Assembly (NCBI RefSeq): GCF_900099655.1
Contig: NZ_FNDC01000009.1
Span: 62,001-126,000 of the forward strand
Reading direction: 5' to 3'
Length of the DNA: 64,000 nucleotides
Source: Planococcus glaciei
Lineage (GTDB): Bacteria > Bacillota > Bacilli > Bacillales_A > Planococcaceae
Shown: in pieces, positions 17,862-26,744 of the stretch
Layout of the letters: each line of letters opens with the position of its first letter
How positions within the stretch are numbered: the stretch's first letter is position 1
Made by a program: the position numbers and the translations under genes
Notes under the pieces: generated by a model
What the model saw: only the letters and a program-made list of their open reading frames with translations
Told to the model about the DNA's origin: nothing
Database searches by the model: none

Positions 17862-19514
17862 TTGAAAAAAATGTATATTCTTGCAGCTTTCGCCATTGCT
17901 CTTGGCTCATTTAATCTTCACCAAACAGAAGTCTCCGCTTCTGAAAGTGAAACCGACAAAGTGATTATTTCATTTAAGGATGAAATTGATTTTGAAGTAT
18001 TGGAAGAAATGGGCGCAGTAGTGCAGGAGGAATTGAATAGCATTCATGCAGTTGTTGCCACTGTGCCGGACCAGCCATCTGTACAGGCCGCCGCTGCAGA
18101 TTCTTCTATTGAATATATCGAAGAAGACCAGACCGTAAAAGCTGCTGTCCAAGTGCAGACATGGGGCTACAAACACATCAAAGCCAATACGGCCACAAAA
18201 CTCGGCTATACCGGCAAAGGCGTCAAGATTGCAGTCGTAGATTCCGGAATCAACAAGAACCATCCTGACTTGAAAATTGCCGGCGGCGTTTCTAAAATTG
18301 CTGATCTCAATACGTTCAGCGATAAATTCGGGCACGGCACACATGTTGCGGGCATCATCGGGGCGCAGAACAACTCAATCGGCACAGTCGGCGTAGCGCC
18401 TGATGCTTCCATTTACTCGGTGCGCGTCCTTTCCGATTTTGGCATGGGCGATGTCTCTGACGTTATTGCCGGCATCCAATGGGCCATTGATCAGAAGATG
18501 GATATTATTAATCTCAGTTTAACAACGGAAACAAACAGCCAAGCGCTTCAGGAAGTTGTTAAAAAAGCTTATGACAAAGGCATCGTCATTATTGCAGCTT
18601 CCGGAAACGACCGGGCAAATACAAAAATCAAAGATGTATTGTTCCCGGCCCGCCTATCTTCAGTAATTGCTGTAGGCTCCGTATCACCATTAAATAAACT
18701 GTCCTATTTTTCCAATTACGGCCCTAACCAAGAGCTCGTAGCGCCTGGAGAAAATATTAAAAGTACATTTGTCGACCTCAAAACCTCAACTCAGGACGAT
18801 TATTTCGTTTCCGAGGGAACATCCATGGCAGCGCCGTTCGTTGCCGGCACTTTTGCTCAATACAAGGAAGCCTACCCGCATTTGTCGAACGGACAGCTGC
18901 GCGCAACCGTCAATAGAGCAGCGGTGGACCTTGGCGCTAAAGGGCGGGACAATCTGTACGGGCACGGCCTCGTTCAATCCTTGTCTTCCAAAGCGGCCTT
19001 GTTCCCGGATCTGAAACTCAATTATTGGTACACTCCAGCTATCCAGAAAGTGTTCGACTTGAAAATCACCAATGGATTCCCGGATGGCACGTTCCGTCCG
19101 AACAGCTCCATCACACGCGGAGAAGCAGTTACCATGCTTGGGCGGGCACTGAATTGGAATAAGAACAACACCAACCATAAATTTACTGACGTGCCGAAAA
19201 CGTCATACGCCGCGGGCTATATCAACAGCGCTTATGAACTCGGCTATATCAGCGGCACTTCGGCAACCAAGTTTTCGCCGGATACGCCAATCAAGCGCGG
19301 AGATATGGCGGTCATTATGCAACGCATTTATAAACTAAAGAGCACACAGCAAGCCCCATTCACCGATGTATCTGCTTCCGCATATTATTATGACGCTGTT
19401 CAAGCAGTGTTCGAAAACAAGATTGTAACTGGATATGACGACAACACATTCCGTCCGGAAAACCCGATCACGCGTGCAGAAAATGCCCAGATCCTGAGCA
19501 ACGCATTAAAATAA
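17862..19514 (+). CDS. SLH-anchored subtilisin-like serine protease (S8)
   Basis: 550 aa. Signal peptide, an I9-type propeptide (about residues 30-95), then the S8 peptidase with catalytic Asp127 (IAVVDSGIN), His158 (FGHGTHVAG), oxyanion Asn249 (ASGNDRAN) and Ser321 (SEGTSMAAPFVAG). Three SLH repeats occupy the C-terminal ~150 residues (ITNGFPDGTFRPNSSITRGE...). Predicted surface protease, possibly processing other wall proteins. TTG start at 17862 was chosen because GGAGGG lies 6-7 nt upstream; the in-frame ATG three codons later would be 15 nt away. Confidence 0.92.
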   Translation: MKKMYILAAFAIALGSFNLHQTEVSASESETDKVIISFKDEIDFEVLEEMGAVVQEELNSIHAVVATVPDQPSVQAAAADSSIEYIEEDQTVKAAVQVQTWGYKHIKANTATKLGYTGKGVKIAVVDSGINKNHPDLKIAGGVSKIADLNTFSDKFGHGTHVAGIIGAQNNSIGTVGVAPDASIYSVRVLSDFGMGDVSDVIAGIQWAIDQKMDIINLSLTTETNSQALQEVVKKAYDKGIVIIAASGNDRANTKIKDVLFPARLSSVIAVGSVSPLNKLSYFSNYGPNQELVAPGENIKSTFVDLKTSTQDDYFVSEGTSMAAPFVAGTFAQYKEAYPHLSNGQLRATVNRAAVDLGAKGRDNLYGHGLVQSLSSKAALFPDLKLNYWYTPAIQKVFDLKITNGFPDGTFRPNSSITRGEAVTMLGRALNWNKNNTNHKFTDVPKTSYAAGYINSAYELGYISGTSATKFSPDTPIKRGDMAVIMQRIYKLKSTQQAPFTDVSASAYYYDAVQAVFENKIVTGYDDNTFRPENPITRAENAQILSNALK

Positions 19515-19519
19515 ATTGC

Positions 19520-19560
19520 AAAAGACAGTCCCGAGTTGCATCACTGGACTGTCTTTTTTT
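19520..19560 (+). terminator. Terminator of the SLH-protease gene
   Basis: AAAGACAGTCC pairs with GGACTGTCTTT, followed by a run of T. Confidence 0.85.
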
Positions 19561-19597
19561 ATTGCTGATCCGATTATAATGACTGTTCTTTCAATGA

Positions 19598-19632
19598 TAA
19601 AAAGAGCTTTCCTCAGAAAGCTCCTTTTTTAA
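19598..19632 (-). terminator. Terminator of the NlpC/P60 gene
   Basis: AAAAAGAGCTTT, loop CCTC, AGAAAGCTCCTTTTT; a T-run follows on the minus strand. Confidence 0.85.
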
Positions 19633-19640
19633 TGTTCTAT

Positions 19641-20678
19641 TTACTTAGTGATTGCTCTGTGGATGAACGTAGCCATTTCAGCACGTGTAGCGTTGCTGTC
19701 TGGCTTGAATGTGCCATCGTTGTAGCCTGTAGCCAACTTATTTGAAGCAACTTTGATAACGGAAGCTTCAGCCCAGTGGCCTTTCATGTCTTTGAAAGAC
19801 ACTGAAGTTGAAGATGCTTTCATCGTGAACGCTCTTGTCAGCATTGCACTGATTTCAGCACGTGTAACTTTTGCTGTTGGTGCATATTTGCCATTGCCGC
19901 GTCCGTCGATGATGCCTGCTCTTTTCGCAGCATTAATGTAGCCTGCTGCCCAATAAGTTGAAGATACATCGCTGAAGGCACTGCCGCTGATTGGCTTAAG
20001 CCCGATTGCTTTGGAAATCATGGTAGCCGCTTCTGCGCGGTTTACCGCATTCTGCGGTTTAAAGACACTGACGTCATATCCGGTAATGATGCCTTTTGCA
20101 CTCAAATCTTTGATGGCGCCGTATGCCCAAAACCCGGTTGATACATCATAGTATTGGCCAACTGGAAGCTGTTTTTTCGGTGCCGACACTGTAATCGGCG
20201 CTTCTTTTACACTGCTGTAACGCTTTGCTCCGATGTAACGCGGTGCCCAGTATGGATTGGTATTAATATTTTCCGTGGCAATCCCTTTGCTTGATGTCGC
20301 AGAGATAAACCCGCCATTTCCTACATAAATGCCTGCATGTGTGACTTTGGTTGAACCGGAGCTTGCGCCAAAGAACACCATATCCCCTTTTTTCAAGTTG
20401 CTTTTTGATACCCATGTACCCGTTTTATATTGATCCGCAGAAACACGCGGAATGGAAATTCCGAAATGATTGAATACATATTGAAGGTAACCCGAGCAGT
20501 CAAAACCTGAAGGTGTTGTTCCGCCCCATTTATATGGCACTCCTGTAAATGTCTTTGCGTATGCGACTAAGTCATCTGGTGTTACTGTTCCACTGGCTGC
20601 TTCGGTTTCATTTGACATGAACGGACTAGCTGTAAAAATCAATACAGCAATCATCATAACTATTAAACGTTTTTTCAA
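19641..20678 (-). CDS. SLH-anchored NlpC/P60 peptidoglycan endopeptidase
   Basis: 345 aa. Signal peptide about 1-28 (ETEAASG). The NlpC/P60 cysteine peptidase domain (about 32-155) has Cys61 in SGFDCSGYLQ and His114 in VTHAGIYVG; this family hydrolyses D-Glu-meso-DAP or similar cross-peptide bonds. Three SLH repeats fill about 170-345. The domain order, catalytic part first and SLH last, is the reverse of the glucosaminidase and amidase nearby. A WalR-type box and an extended -10 promoter lie 90-130 nt upstream, suggesting control by the WalKR wall-homeostasis system, as for lytE/cwlO/yocH in B. subtilis (inference). Confidence 0.93.
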   Translation of the reverse strand: MKKRLIVMMIAVLIFTASPFMSNETEAASGTVTPDDLVAYAKTFTGVPYKWGGTTPSGFDCSGYLQYVFNHFGISIPRVSADQYKTGTWVSKSNLKKGDMVFFGASSGSTKVTHAGIYVGNGGFISATSSKGIATENINTNPYWAPRYIGAKRYSSVKEAPITVSAPKKQLPVGQYYDVSTGFWAYGAIKDLSAKGIITGYDVSVFKPQNAVNRAEAATMISKAIGLKPISGSAFSDVSSTYWAAGYINAAKRAGIIDGRGNGKYAPTAKVTRAEISAMLTRAFTMKASSTSVSFKDMKGHWAEASVIKVASNKLATGYNDGTFKPDSNATRAEMATFIHRAITK

Positions 20679-20765
20679 TTGGACACCTCTGTTAGTTTGT
20701 GGATTCTAGATGTTGATCAGACATCGAATCATTTATTTTTCCAAGTAGTACTTAATACACTATTG

Positions 20766-20810
20766 AGTGTATCAGATAAATGTACTACCTTTCATTACAT
20801 TTATATTACA
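20766..20810 (-). promoter_or_regulatory. WalR-type box and extended -10 promoter for the NlpC/P60 gene
   Basis: On the minus strand, TGTAAT (20805-20810), a 5-nt gap and TGTAAT (20794-20799) match the WalR consensus TGTWAH-N5-TGTWAH at both half sites. An extended -10 TGATACACT (TACACT at 20766-20771) follows with 17 nt between the -35 position and the -10 box. There is no good -35 hexamer, as expected for an activated promoter. Two nested dyads cover the promoter: GTAGTAC/GTACTAC (20745-20751, 20782-20788) and ATACACT/AGTGTAT (20755-20761, 20766-20772). Confidence 0.65.
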
Positions 20811-20924
20811 AATGCATTTTTGTGCTCATTTTAATGTTTATCTCTAGGAAGTTAGGGAATAACAAGTACTTTTAATAATTTAAAGTAAAATATTTACTTA
20901 TAAGAAGAGACTTGAAAAATAACA

Positions 20925-20962
20925 ATAAAAACGATGCCGAATTGATTCCGGCACCGTCTTTA
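20925..20962 (-). terminator. Probable terminator of the VanZ gene
   Basis: Imperfect stem ACGATGCCG/CGGCACCGT (20932-20957); on the minus strand it is followed by TTTTTATTGTT. It overlaps the last codons of the gene. Confidence 0.55.
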
Positions 20963-21445
20963 TTGCTTTGCATATTCATGTTCATGTTTTTCCACTTTCT
21001 TCTTTCGTCTATGCCAAAGGGTCCAAACGCTTAAAAACAGCAGCGCTCCGAAAGCATCGAGCAGGACATCGTGCGTCGTAGGTGTACGGCCGCCGGTTAA
21101 CGATTGATGGTATTCATCCATCAACGCAATCGCTACTGTAATCACAAAAGCAAGCCAAACACGCGGCTTTGGCAATAAGTTCAGCACCGCCAGCGCAATA
21201 AGGCCAAACATCCCGACATGGGCGCCTTTGCGAAGCAGAAACTCGACAAATTGGTAATAACCCCTTTCTTCAACGGATACGTAAGTGCCCCAATAAGGAA
21301 TTTGCAAATGGCTAAGCGTCTCTTTGAACGGCTCGGAAGGCAAATACTTTTCCAATGCCGGAATCAAGGTCTGTTCTTCGTATGTCTGGCCGGAAGATAC
21401 AAACAATACAATAAATAAGATAACAAAAACGATTAATTTTTTCAT
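20960..21445 (-). CDS. VanZ-like family membrane protein
   Basis: 161 aa. N-terminal hydrophobic segment, an extracytoplasmic stretch of some 60 residues, then three further membrane segments carrying the VanZ-type signatures RKGAHVGMFGLIALAV and DEYHQSLTGGRTPTTHDVLLDAFGA (motifs Y/FHQ...R....D...N/D..G). VanZ proteins can affect teicoplanin sensitivity; the normal function is not established. The start at 21445 is the first Met before a signal-like segment. No strong ribosome-binding site is visible, so the start is less sure. Confidence 0.8.
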   Translation of the reverse strand: MKKLIVFVILFIVLFVSSGQTYEEQTLIPALEKYLPSEPFKETLSHLQIPYWGTYVSVEERGYYQFVEFLLRKGAHVGMFGLIALAVLNLLPKPRVWLAFVITVAIALMDEYHQSLTGGRTPTTHDVLLDAFGALLFLSVWTLWHRRKKKVEKHEHEYAKQ

Positions 21446-21483
21446 ACATGGATTGTACCACGATTCTGCCTGTTCCAAGGCAG

Positions 21484-21520
21484 AAAAAAACACATCCGCC
21501 CTAGGGCAAATGTGTTTTTA
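21484..21520 (-). terminator. Terminator of the alanine symporter gene
   Basis: AAAACACAT..GCCC/GGGC..ATGTGTTTT stem, followed on the minus strand by TTTTTTTCTG. Confidence 0.85.
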
Positions 21521-21522
21521 GG

Positions 21523-22935
21523 TTAATCTCTGCTATGTTCGCCCCAGCATTCCGTATTTTTCAACCCCGGAATATTTTTGGCATAGAATTCCGGATTCTT
21601 GCCGGCTTTACGCTGATCAGTGTAATCCTTCAGCACTTTGAAAGCGATCTTGCCGAGCATCGCAATCACCACCAAGTTCAAGACTGCCATGATTCCCATG
21701 AACAAGTCGGCCATATTCCAAACCAGCGCCACTTGCGCCAAGGAACCGAACATGACCATTGCCAATACGCCGAAACGGTAAACCGTCAACCACGTCATAT
21801 GGGCATTGATAAATTCAATGTTGGTTTCCCCGTAATAATAGTTCCCGATGATTGAACTGAACGCGAAGAACATAATGGCTGCGGCCAGGAAGTAAGGCGC
21901 CCAGTCTCCGACGTGAACGTTCAATGAAGCTTGTGTCAGCAAAATCCCTTCTTGTTCGCCTGTTTTGTAGACGCCAGCCAAAATAATGATAAAAGCAGTA
22001 GCTGAACAAATGATAATGGTGTCAAAGAAGACGCCCAAGCTTTGAACAAGCCCTTGCTTGGCAGGGTGCGATACGTTCGCAGCAGCTGCTGCGTTCGGAA
22101 CCGATCCCATGCCTGCTTCGTTGGAGAACAAGCCGCGGCGCACACCTTGCATGATGGCTGCGCCGATTGCGCCTCCCGCTGCTTCTTCAAGGCCAAATGC
22201 ACTTTTCACGATCAATGCGAATACGGCCGGAATTTCGCTGATGTTCATGATGACCACATAGAATGCGACCAATATGTATAAGACAGCCATAACTGGCACC
22301 AATACTTGGGTTACGTGTGCAATACGTTTAACCCCGCCGAAAATGATCAATGCCGTCAAAATAACCAGCCCGACGCCAACCGTCCATTCCGGAATACTGA
22401 AGACATCCCCAAATGACTGGGCGATTGTATTGGATTGTACCGAGTTAAATATAAATCCGAAAACCAATGTTAAAAGAATGGCGAAGGTAATTCCCAATTT
22501 GCGGTTGCCGAGCGCTTTTTCCATGTAATAAGCCGGCCCGCCGCGGAATTGGTCTCCGTCTTTCACTTTATACACTTGCGCCAATGTACTTTCGATAAAC
22601 GCGGTGGACATTCCGATCAACGCGACCATCCACATCCAAAAAACCGCTCCCGGCCCGCCGATCGCAATGGCAAGCGCCACACCGGTGATATTCCCTGTAC
22701 CTACGCGCGATGCTGTGGAAATCGTAAACGCCTGAAATGCCGAAACGCCGTCATCTCCGTCTTTTTTCTCCGTGATGACGCGGAACATTTCGCCGAACAG
22801 TCGAATCTGCACGAATCGCGTGCGCACAGTGAAATAAACGCCAAGCCCCAAGAGCAGCGCAATTAAAATATACGTCCATAATAGATTGTTTCCTTCGTCG
22901 ACGATCCACGTCAACCCGTCCAAAATAGTGTCCAT
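21523..22935 (-). CDS. AGCS-family alanine/glycine:cation symporter
   Basis: 470 aa with about eleven membrane segments. The family signature around residues 70-110 is ISTASRVGTGNITGVALAI, followed by GPGAVFWMWMVALIGMSTAF, and GGAIGAAIMQGVRRGLFSNEAGMGS is the second AGCS hallmark. It imports alanine or glycine with Na+ or H+. The ATG at 22935 has GAGGAG 7 nt upstream; the frame extends 35 codons further but without a ribosome-binding site. Monocistronic, with its own terminator. Confidence 0.92.
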   Translation of the reverse strand: MDTILDGLTWIVDEGNNLLWTYILIALLLGLGVYFTVRTRFVQIRLFGEMFRVITEKKDGDDGVSAFQAFTISTASRVGTGNITGVALAIAIGGPGAVFWMWMVALIGMSTAFIESTLAQVYKVKDGDQFRGGPAYYMEKALGNRKLGITFAILLTLVFGFIFNSVQSNTIAQSFGDVFSIPEWTVGVGLVILTALIIFGGVKRIAHVTQVLVPVMAVLYILVAFYVVIMNISEIPAVFALIVKSAFGLEEAAGGAIGAAIMQGVRRGLFSNEAGMGSVPNAAAAANVSHPAKQGLVQSLGVFFDTIIICSATAFIIILAGVYKTGEQEGILLTQASLNVHVGDWAPYFLAAAIMFFAFSSIIGNYYYGETNIEFINAHMTWLTVYRFGVLAMVMFGSLAQVALVWNMADLFMGIMAVLNLVVIAMLGKIAFKVLKDYTDQRKAGKNPEFYAKNIPGLKNTECWGEHSRD

Positions 22936-23143
22936 AAAGTTTCTCCTCGTAGCTGTAGTTTTGCTTACTTGCCACGTTTGCACGGCAATCTTGTGAGTCC
23001 AAGAAAATGTATTGCCCTGAAGCGTGAACGGATCATTCATATATTAATGCGTATGTGATTAATTACTTTTTGATCCATAAGTTTTAATCTTAGATGCACT
23101 TCAACTTTTGTACAATACCCTGAACATACTAGCGAAAAACTTA

Positions 23144-24235
23144 TTAACTTTTCTGTAAAGTTTCAGCCAGGACACGCGCCCCGATATCGAGCGCATCTTT
23201 ATTGAATGCCATCTCCGGATGGTGAAGCCCCGGTGCAAGGTCGGCTCCGATGCCAAGCATCGCCGCTTTCAGTTCCGGTTTTTTAATCGTGTAGAAATGG
23301 AAATCATCGGCTCCGGTCGTTTCGAGCGGCGCCGCAGTCCTTTCCTCTCCCAATAGGGACCGGATGGCGCTGTCGGCAATTTGCATTGCTTCGTCTGACA
23401 CTTCAGCGGCTGGTGTGTAGTCATCCCACTCCCAGGTGATGTCCACTTCGTGCAGGGCAGCAATTGATTGGAGCCCTGCATCGATGCGCTGCCGCAGTTC
23501 CGCCATCAGGCTATTGGACTGAGACCGCACATCAAGGGCGAAAGCCGCGCTTCCCGGGATGATATTCAGCGATTCGCCGCCCGCCTGGATATTCGTCAAT
23601 TTCGCTGAATACGATTCGAACGGCGAAAAGTAAATCGATTTTACAAATTGATGAATGGCCGCAATCACATCAATGGCGTTTTTTCCTTGATGCGGTCGCG
23701 CACCGTGCGCATCCACGCCGGTGATTTTGCCTTTCAGGAAAATCCCCGACCCGTGATGGATGGCAGGCGCAACTTCGCCAAACGGCAATTCCTCGATTGG
23801 CCGCAAATGCACACCGTATAAATGCGTCACTTCTTCCAGTGCACCACGTTCAATCATGGCAAGCGAACCGTTGCCTTTTTCTTCTGCCGGCTGGAAAATG
23901 AACCGGATCCGTTTTGCCAGTGGTTCGTCTTTCAAATAAAGCAGCGCTCCCAAAACCATGGCCATATTCGCATCATGGCCGCACGAATGGTTCGCTTGGA
24001 CTTTCCCGCGCACTTCCTGCCACAAAGCATCGATGTCGGCGCGGACCGCGACCACTCGTTGCCCTTCGCCGATTTCCGCAATCAATCCGGTCACGTCATC
24101 GAATGTATGATAATTGACTTGGAGGTCTTCCATGATTTCCGCCAGCTTTTTCGTCGTTTCGACTTCTTGCCAACTGGCTTCCGGATGGGCATGGAAATGA
24201 TCAAAGTATTCCAAGATTTTCGTTTTATTGTCCAT
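23144..24235 (-). CDS. M20 family amidohydrolase
   Basis: 363 aa, M20D-like metallopeptidase/amidohydrolase. Metal-binding motifs: VRADIDALW, NHSCGHDANMAMVLG, FQPAEEKGNGS and a late GADDFHFYTI in place of the usual His region. Such enzymes release amino acids from N-acyl-amino acids or dipeptides. Its start overlaps the stop of the dipeptide epimerase gene by 11 nt, so the pair forms an operon. Together they could recycle L-Ala-D/L-Glu or N-acyl amino acids (inference). Confidence 0.85.
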   Translation of the reverse strand: MDNKTKILEYFDHFHAHPEASWQEVETTKKLAEIMEDLQVNYHTFDDVTGLIAEIGEGQRVVAVRADIDALWQEVRGKVQANHSCGHDANMAMVLGALLYLKDEPLAKRIRFIFQPAEEKGNGSLAMIERGALEEVTHLYGVHLRPIEELPFGEVAPAIHHGSGIFLKGKITGVDAHGARPHQGKNAIDVIAAIHQFVKSIYFSPFESYSAKLTNIQAGGESLNIIPGSAAFALDVRSQSNSLMAELRQRIDAGLQSIAALHEVDITWEWDDYTPAAEVSDEAMQIADSAIRSLLGEERTAAPLETTGADDFHFYTIKKPELKAAMLGIGADLAPGLHHPEMAFNKDALDIGARVLAETLQKS

Positions 24236-25361
24236 CTGTCTGTTCCTCCCCTTCCACCATGCAAGAAGCTACTGTCAGTTTTTGAAGCTGGCTTTCGTCT
24301 ACCCGGATGCCGAGTCCGGGTTCACCCGAAAGCTTGACGTATGGCAATTGGTAGTCCAGGTTGCCGATTTCTTCTGAGAACAGAAGCGGCCCTGTCAGTT
24401 CCGCGGATTGGATGTTGCGGCGCGCCATGACGGCATGGTAGCCGGCAGCAGAACCGACAGACGACTCCACCATCGAACCGATTTGCGCAACGATGCCGGC
24501 TGCTTCCGCCGCTTTTGCCATTTGGATTGCCGGGAAGATGCCGCCGCATTTCATCAATTTGATGTTGATGTAATCGGCTGCTTCCAGACGGATGATTTCG
24601 AGCACGTCTTCCATCGTTTGGACGCTTTCGTCCGCCATGATCGGTGTCGAGGTTTTTCGGCGGACATCGGCAAGCCCGCGGATATCGCCCATGCGAATCG
24701 GCTGTTCGATCCAAGTAAGATGGGCATCCGCTAATTGGTTGATCGTCTGTACCGCATGCCCGACTGTTTTCCACCCTTGATTGACATCGATGCGGATCGG
24801 CATAGACGGCCCGACCGCTTCCCGAACAGCATAAATGCGTGCAATATCGGTTGCCGAGTCGCTGCCGCCCACTTTCAGCTTCAAACTGCTGAATCCTTGG
24901 TCCATTGCCCGTTTTGCTTTTTCCGCCATGATTTCCGGCGCTTCGATGCTGAGCACTTTCGGATACTGCAAACCTTCGTGCGCCTGTCCGCCGATCAAGT
25001 TATAGACCGGCTGGCCTGCCGCTTTTCCCATCAAGTCGTAGCATGCAATGTCGATCGCGGCTTTTGCGGCTGGGTTGCGGGCGATGGCCGCATTCATGAG
25101 ATGGTGAATCCCTTCGATATCGAACGGGCTTTGGCCAAGAATTTCGGGAACGAGGACGTTCTTTAAGATTTCATATGTCCCGCTGACCTGCTCTCCGGTA
25201 ACATGTTCATCCGGAACCGCTTCGCCGTATCCGAAGATTCCGGTATCCGTTTCCAGCTTCAAAATGACCGCCGGCATATTCGGATACGTCGCGTAGGAAA
25301 TGATAAACGGTTCTTTCAACGGAAATTCCACTCTGTAAATTTCAGCCTTTACAATCTTCAT
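24225..25361 (-). CDS. Dipeptide epimerase (enolase superfamily, YkfB-like)
   Basis: 378 aa of the muconate-lactonizing subgroup of the enolase superfamily. Motifs: the KxK general base SSLKLKVGG, metal ligands in RIDVNQGW, WIEQPI and IMADESV, and the second base in NIKLMKCGGIFPA. It closely resembles B. subtilis YkfB (L-Ala-D/L-Glu epimerase) through DIARIYAVREAVG...RIDVNQGW, but the final specificity loop is not diagnostic, so N-acyl-amino-acid racemase remains possible. Good AGGAGGAG ribosome-binding site. First gene of a two-gene operon with the M20 hydrolase. Confidence 0.85.
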   Translation of the reverse strand: MKIVKAEIYRVEFPLKEPFIISYATYPNMPAVILKLETDTGIFGYGEAVPDEHVTGEQVSGTYEILKNVLVPEILGQSPFDIEGIHHLMNAAIARNPAAKAAIDIACYDLMGKAAGQPVYNLIGGQAHEGLQYPKVLSIEAPEIMAEKAKRAMDQGFSSLKLKVGGSDSATDIARIYAVREAVGPSMPIRIDVNQGWKTVGHAVQTINQLADAHLTWIEQPIRMGDIRGLADVRRKTSTPIMADESVQTMEDVLEIIRLEAADYINIKLMKCGGIFPAIQMAKAAEAAGIVAQIGSMVESSVGSAAGYHAVMARRNIQSAELTGPLLFSEEIGNLDYQLPYVKLSGEPGLGIRVDESQLQKLTVASCMVEGEEQTDGQ

Positions 25362-25500
25362 CTCGATCTCCTCCTACTATGTATAGCTTAAATTGTACAT
25401 GAATGTACGGTGGTGTTGTAGGACAGGAAGGATTATTTTCGGCTTCTGAAGACCAGAAAGGTGAAGAAATGCAAAGGGTTTGTCTACGTTTTGGGCGCTT

Positions 25501-25790
25501 TTTATCATTGTTTTTTTGTTTCTAAAGGAGTTTTCCGGATTTCTATCAATGTTTTTCGAGTTCTTATGGATGTTTCGAAAGTTTCTATCGATGTTCTGGT
25601 ACACACCACCTGCTCAAAAGCCAAGTTCAAGTAAACTGAATGGAAAAGACCTTCGCTTCACGCGAAGGTCTCCTCAAAGACTAAAGATTCATTTCGCTGT
25701 TGGCGAAATGCGGGGCAGGTTCTATCTGTGCATTTTCGATTTCTATCAGAGTTTTTAGGTTTTCTATCAAAGTTTTCACCGTTTCTAACG
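25501..25790. repeat. Array C cassette 1: 21-nt repeats, two hairpins, 21-nt repeats
   Basis: Left arm (about 25501-25600): TTTCTATCRATGTTTT-like units; the conserved ATG/GAG triplet sits at 25528, 25549, 25570 and 25591, exact 21-nt steps. Then two hairpins: AGACCTTCGC/GCGAAGGTCT (25647-25656, 25662-25671) and CATTTCGC/GCGAAATG (25690-25697, 25703-25710). Right arm: TCTATC-type starts at 25721, 25742, 25763 and 25784. A second cassette with the same order and the same 43-nt hairpin-to-hairpin distance lies at 26870-27230. It sits between the dipeptide epimerase start and the NERD gene stop, and the right arm overlaps the last codons of the NERD gene. Confidence 0.85.
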
Positions 25791-26744
25791 CTGTTCTTGT
25801 TTTTGCCTGTAGAATCGTTGTCTTCTTCCACCGACTTCTTCCAGGTTATTTCTCCGCAAAGCATGTTTTGCTGTGTCTATCGTCTGCACACCTAGAAATA
25901 TTTTGCATTCATTTGTAGTGATGGTTGGTTTGATGAGCATAAACCATTCGTCGATAGCTTCTAAGTGCGCATCTTTGCTAAATAAATTGCATGGTGCACA
26001 TTCCCATTTGCGTACAATACGGTTCATTTTTCTCAATCGGCATCGAGGGCAATATACACCTGGCTGGATGTCTCGTGGGTTGATTCTCAAGTTAGGGGCT
26101 AAGGGAAACGGCTGGTATTTTTGATCCATGGTTAGCAGTTGTGCACCGAGCGCATACAATTGTTCTTCAGTTAGAAGCTGATTGCCGATTTCCATGCGAT
26201 GAAGCTGAAAAAACAATTCATCTGCAATCCATACCGTTGCGTCCGGCGGCACGTTTTCAATGACTTGCGAAGGATAGGCCATGATGACGGCCGTTTGAAC
26301 TGGCAAGATGTATCCAATTTTCCCAAGGATCTTTTCCATTTTTATCTTTGCCGTTTCAGCTTGAACTACGGGGCTTTTGAAATAGCGCTGGTTTCCATTT
26401 TGATAAGTTTGATGCAGTACACTGGGGTTTGTTTGGAGCCTCAACTTTCCTCCCATATTTTTAATTTCCAATATCAATAGGCGGTCTTGAGTAATGATGA
26501 TCGTATCGATCTGGCTGCGGTCTGGCAGCGACAAATCTTGGATCACAACAAAGGGATAGTTCGGTTCAAAGAATGAAAGAAGTTCGTCCACCCTCTCTTC
26601 TCCTCCTGCACCTGCTCTTTCGTAGTTCAACATTTCAAGGACAGTTCCAGTTTTTTCATGGCCAACCGGCAGCCTTTTTAATAAGGCTTCATAAGCGGCA
26701 ATTTTCTCTGTGCGTTCTCGGTATTTAATGATTATTTTTCTCAC
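25785..26744 (-). CDS. NERD-domain (nuclease-related) protein with C-terminal zinc ribbon
   Basis: 319 aa if read from GTG 26744. NERD domain at about 45-160: conserved acidic GGEER, Asp80 in SQIDTIIIT and Glu93-x-Lys95 in LLILEIKNMGG, i.e. the PD-(D/E)xK-like nuclease core. A zinc ribbon follows with Cys232, Cys235, Cys249 and Cys252 (CPRC...CAPC). NERD proteins are thought to process nucleic acids; the exact role is unknown. The start is odd: AAGGAGG overlaps the GTG, and the codons at normal spacing are ATA/ATC/ATT, so the true start may be non-canonical around 26733. The gene is bracketed by two copies of a composite repeat cassette and has its own ribosome-binding site. Confidence 0.85.
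   Translation of the reverse strand: MRKIIIKYRERTEKIAAYEALLKRLPVGHEKTGTVLEMLNYERAGAGGEERVDELLSFFEPNYPFVVIQDLSLPDRSQIDTIIITQDRLLILEIKNMGGKLRLQTNPSVLHQTYQNGNQRYFKSPVVQAETAKIKMEKILGKIGYILPVQTAVIMAYPSQVIENVPPDATVWIADELFFQLHRMEIGNQLLTEEQLYALGAQLLTMDQKYQPFPLAPNLRINPRDIQPGVYCPRCRLRKMNRIVRKWECAPCNLFSKDAHLEAIDEWFMLIKPTITTNECKIFLGVQTIDTAKHALRRNNLEEVGGRRQRFYRQKQEQR

Noticed and set aside
25377-25604. Frame encoding repeats of the type NIDRNFRNIHKN
   Set aside because: By-product of the 21-nt repeats in cassette 1; no ribosome-binding site, and the frame runs into the promoter side of the epimerase gene.
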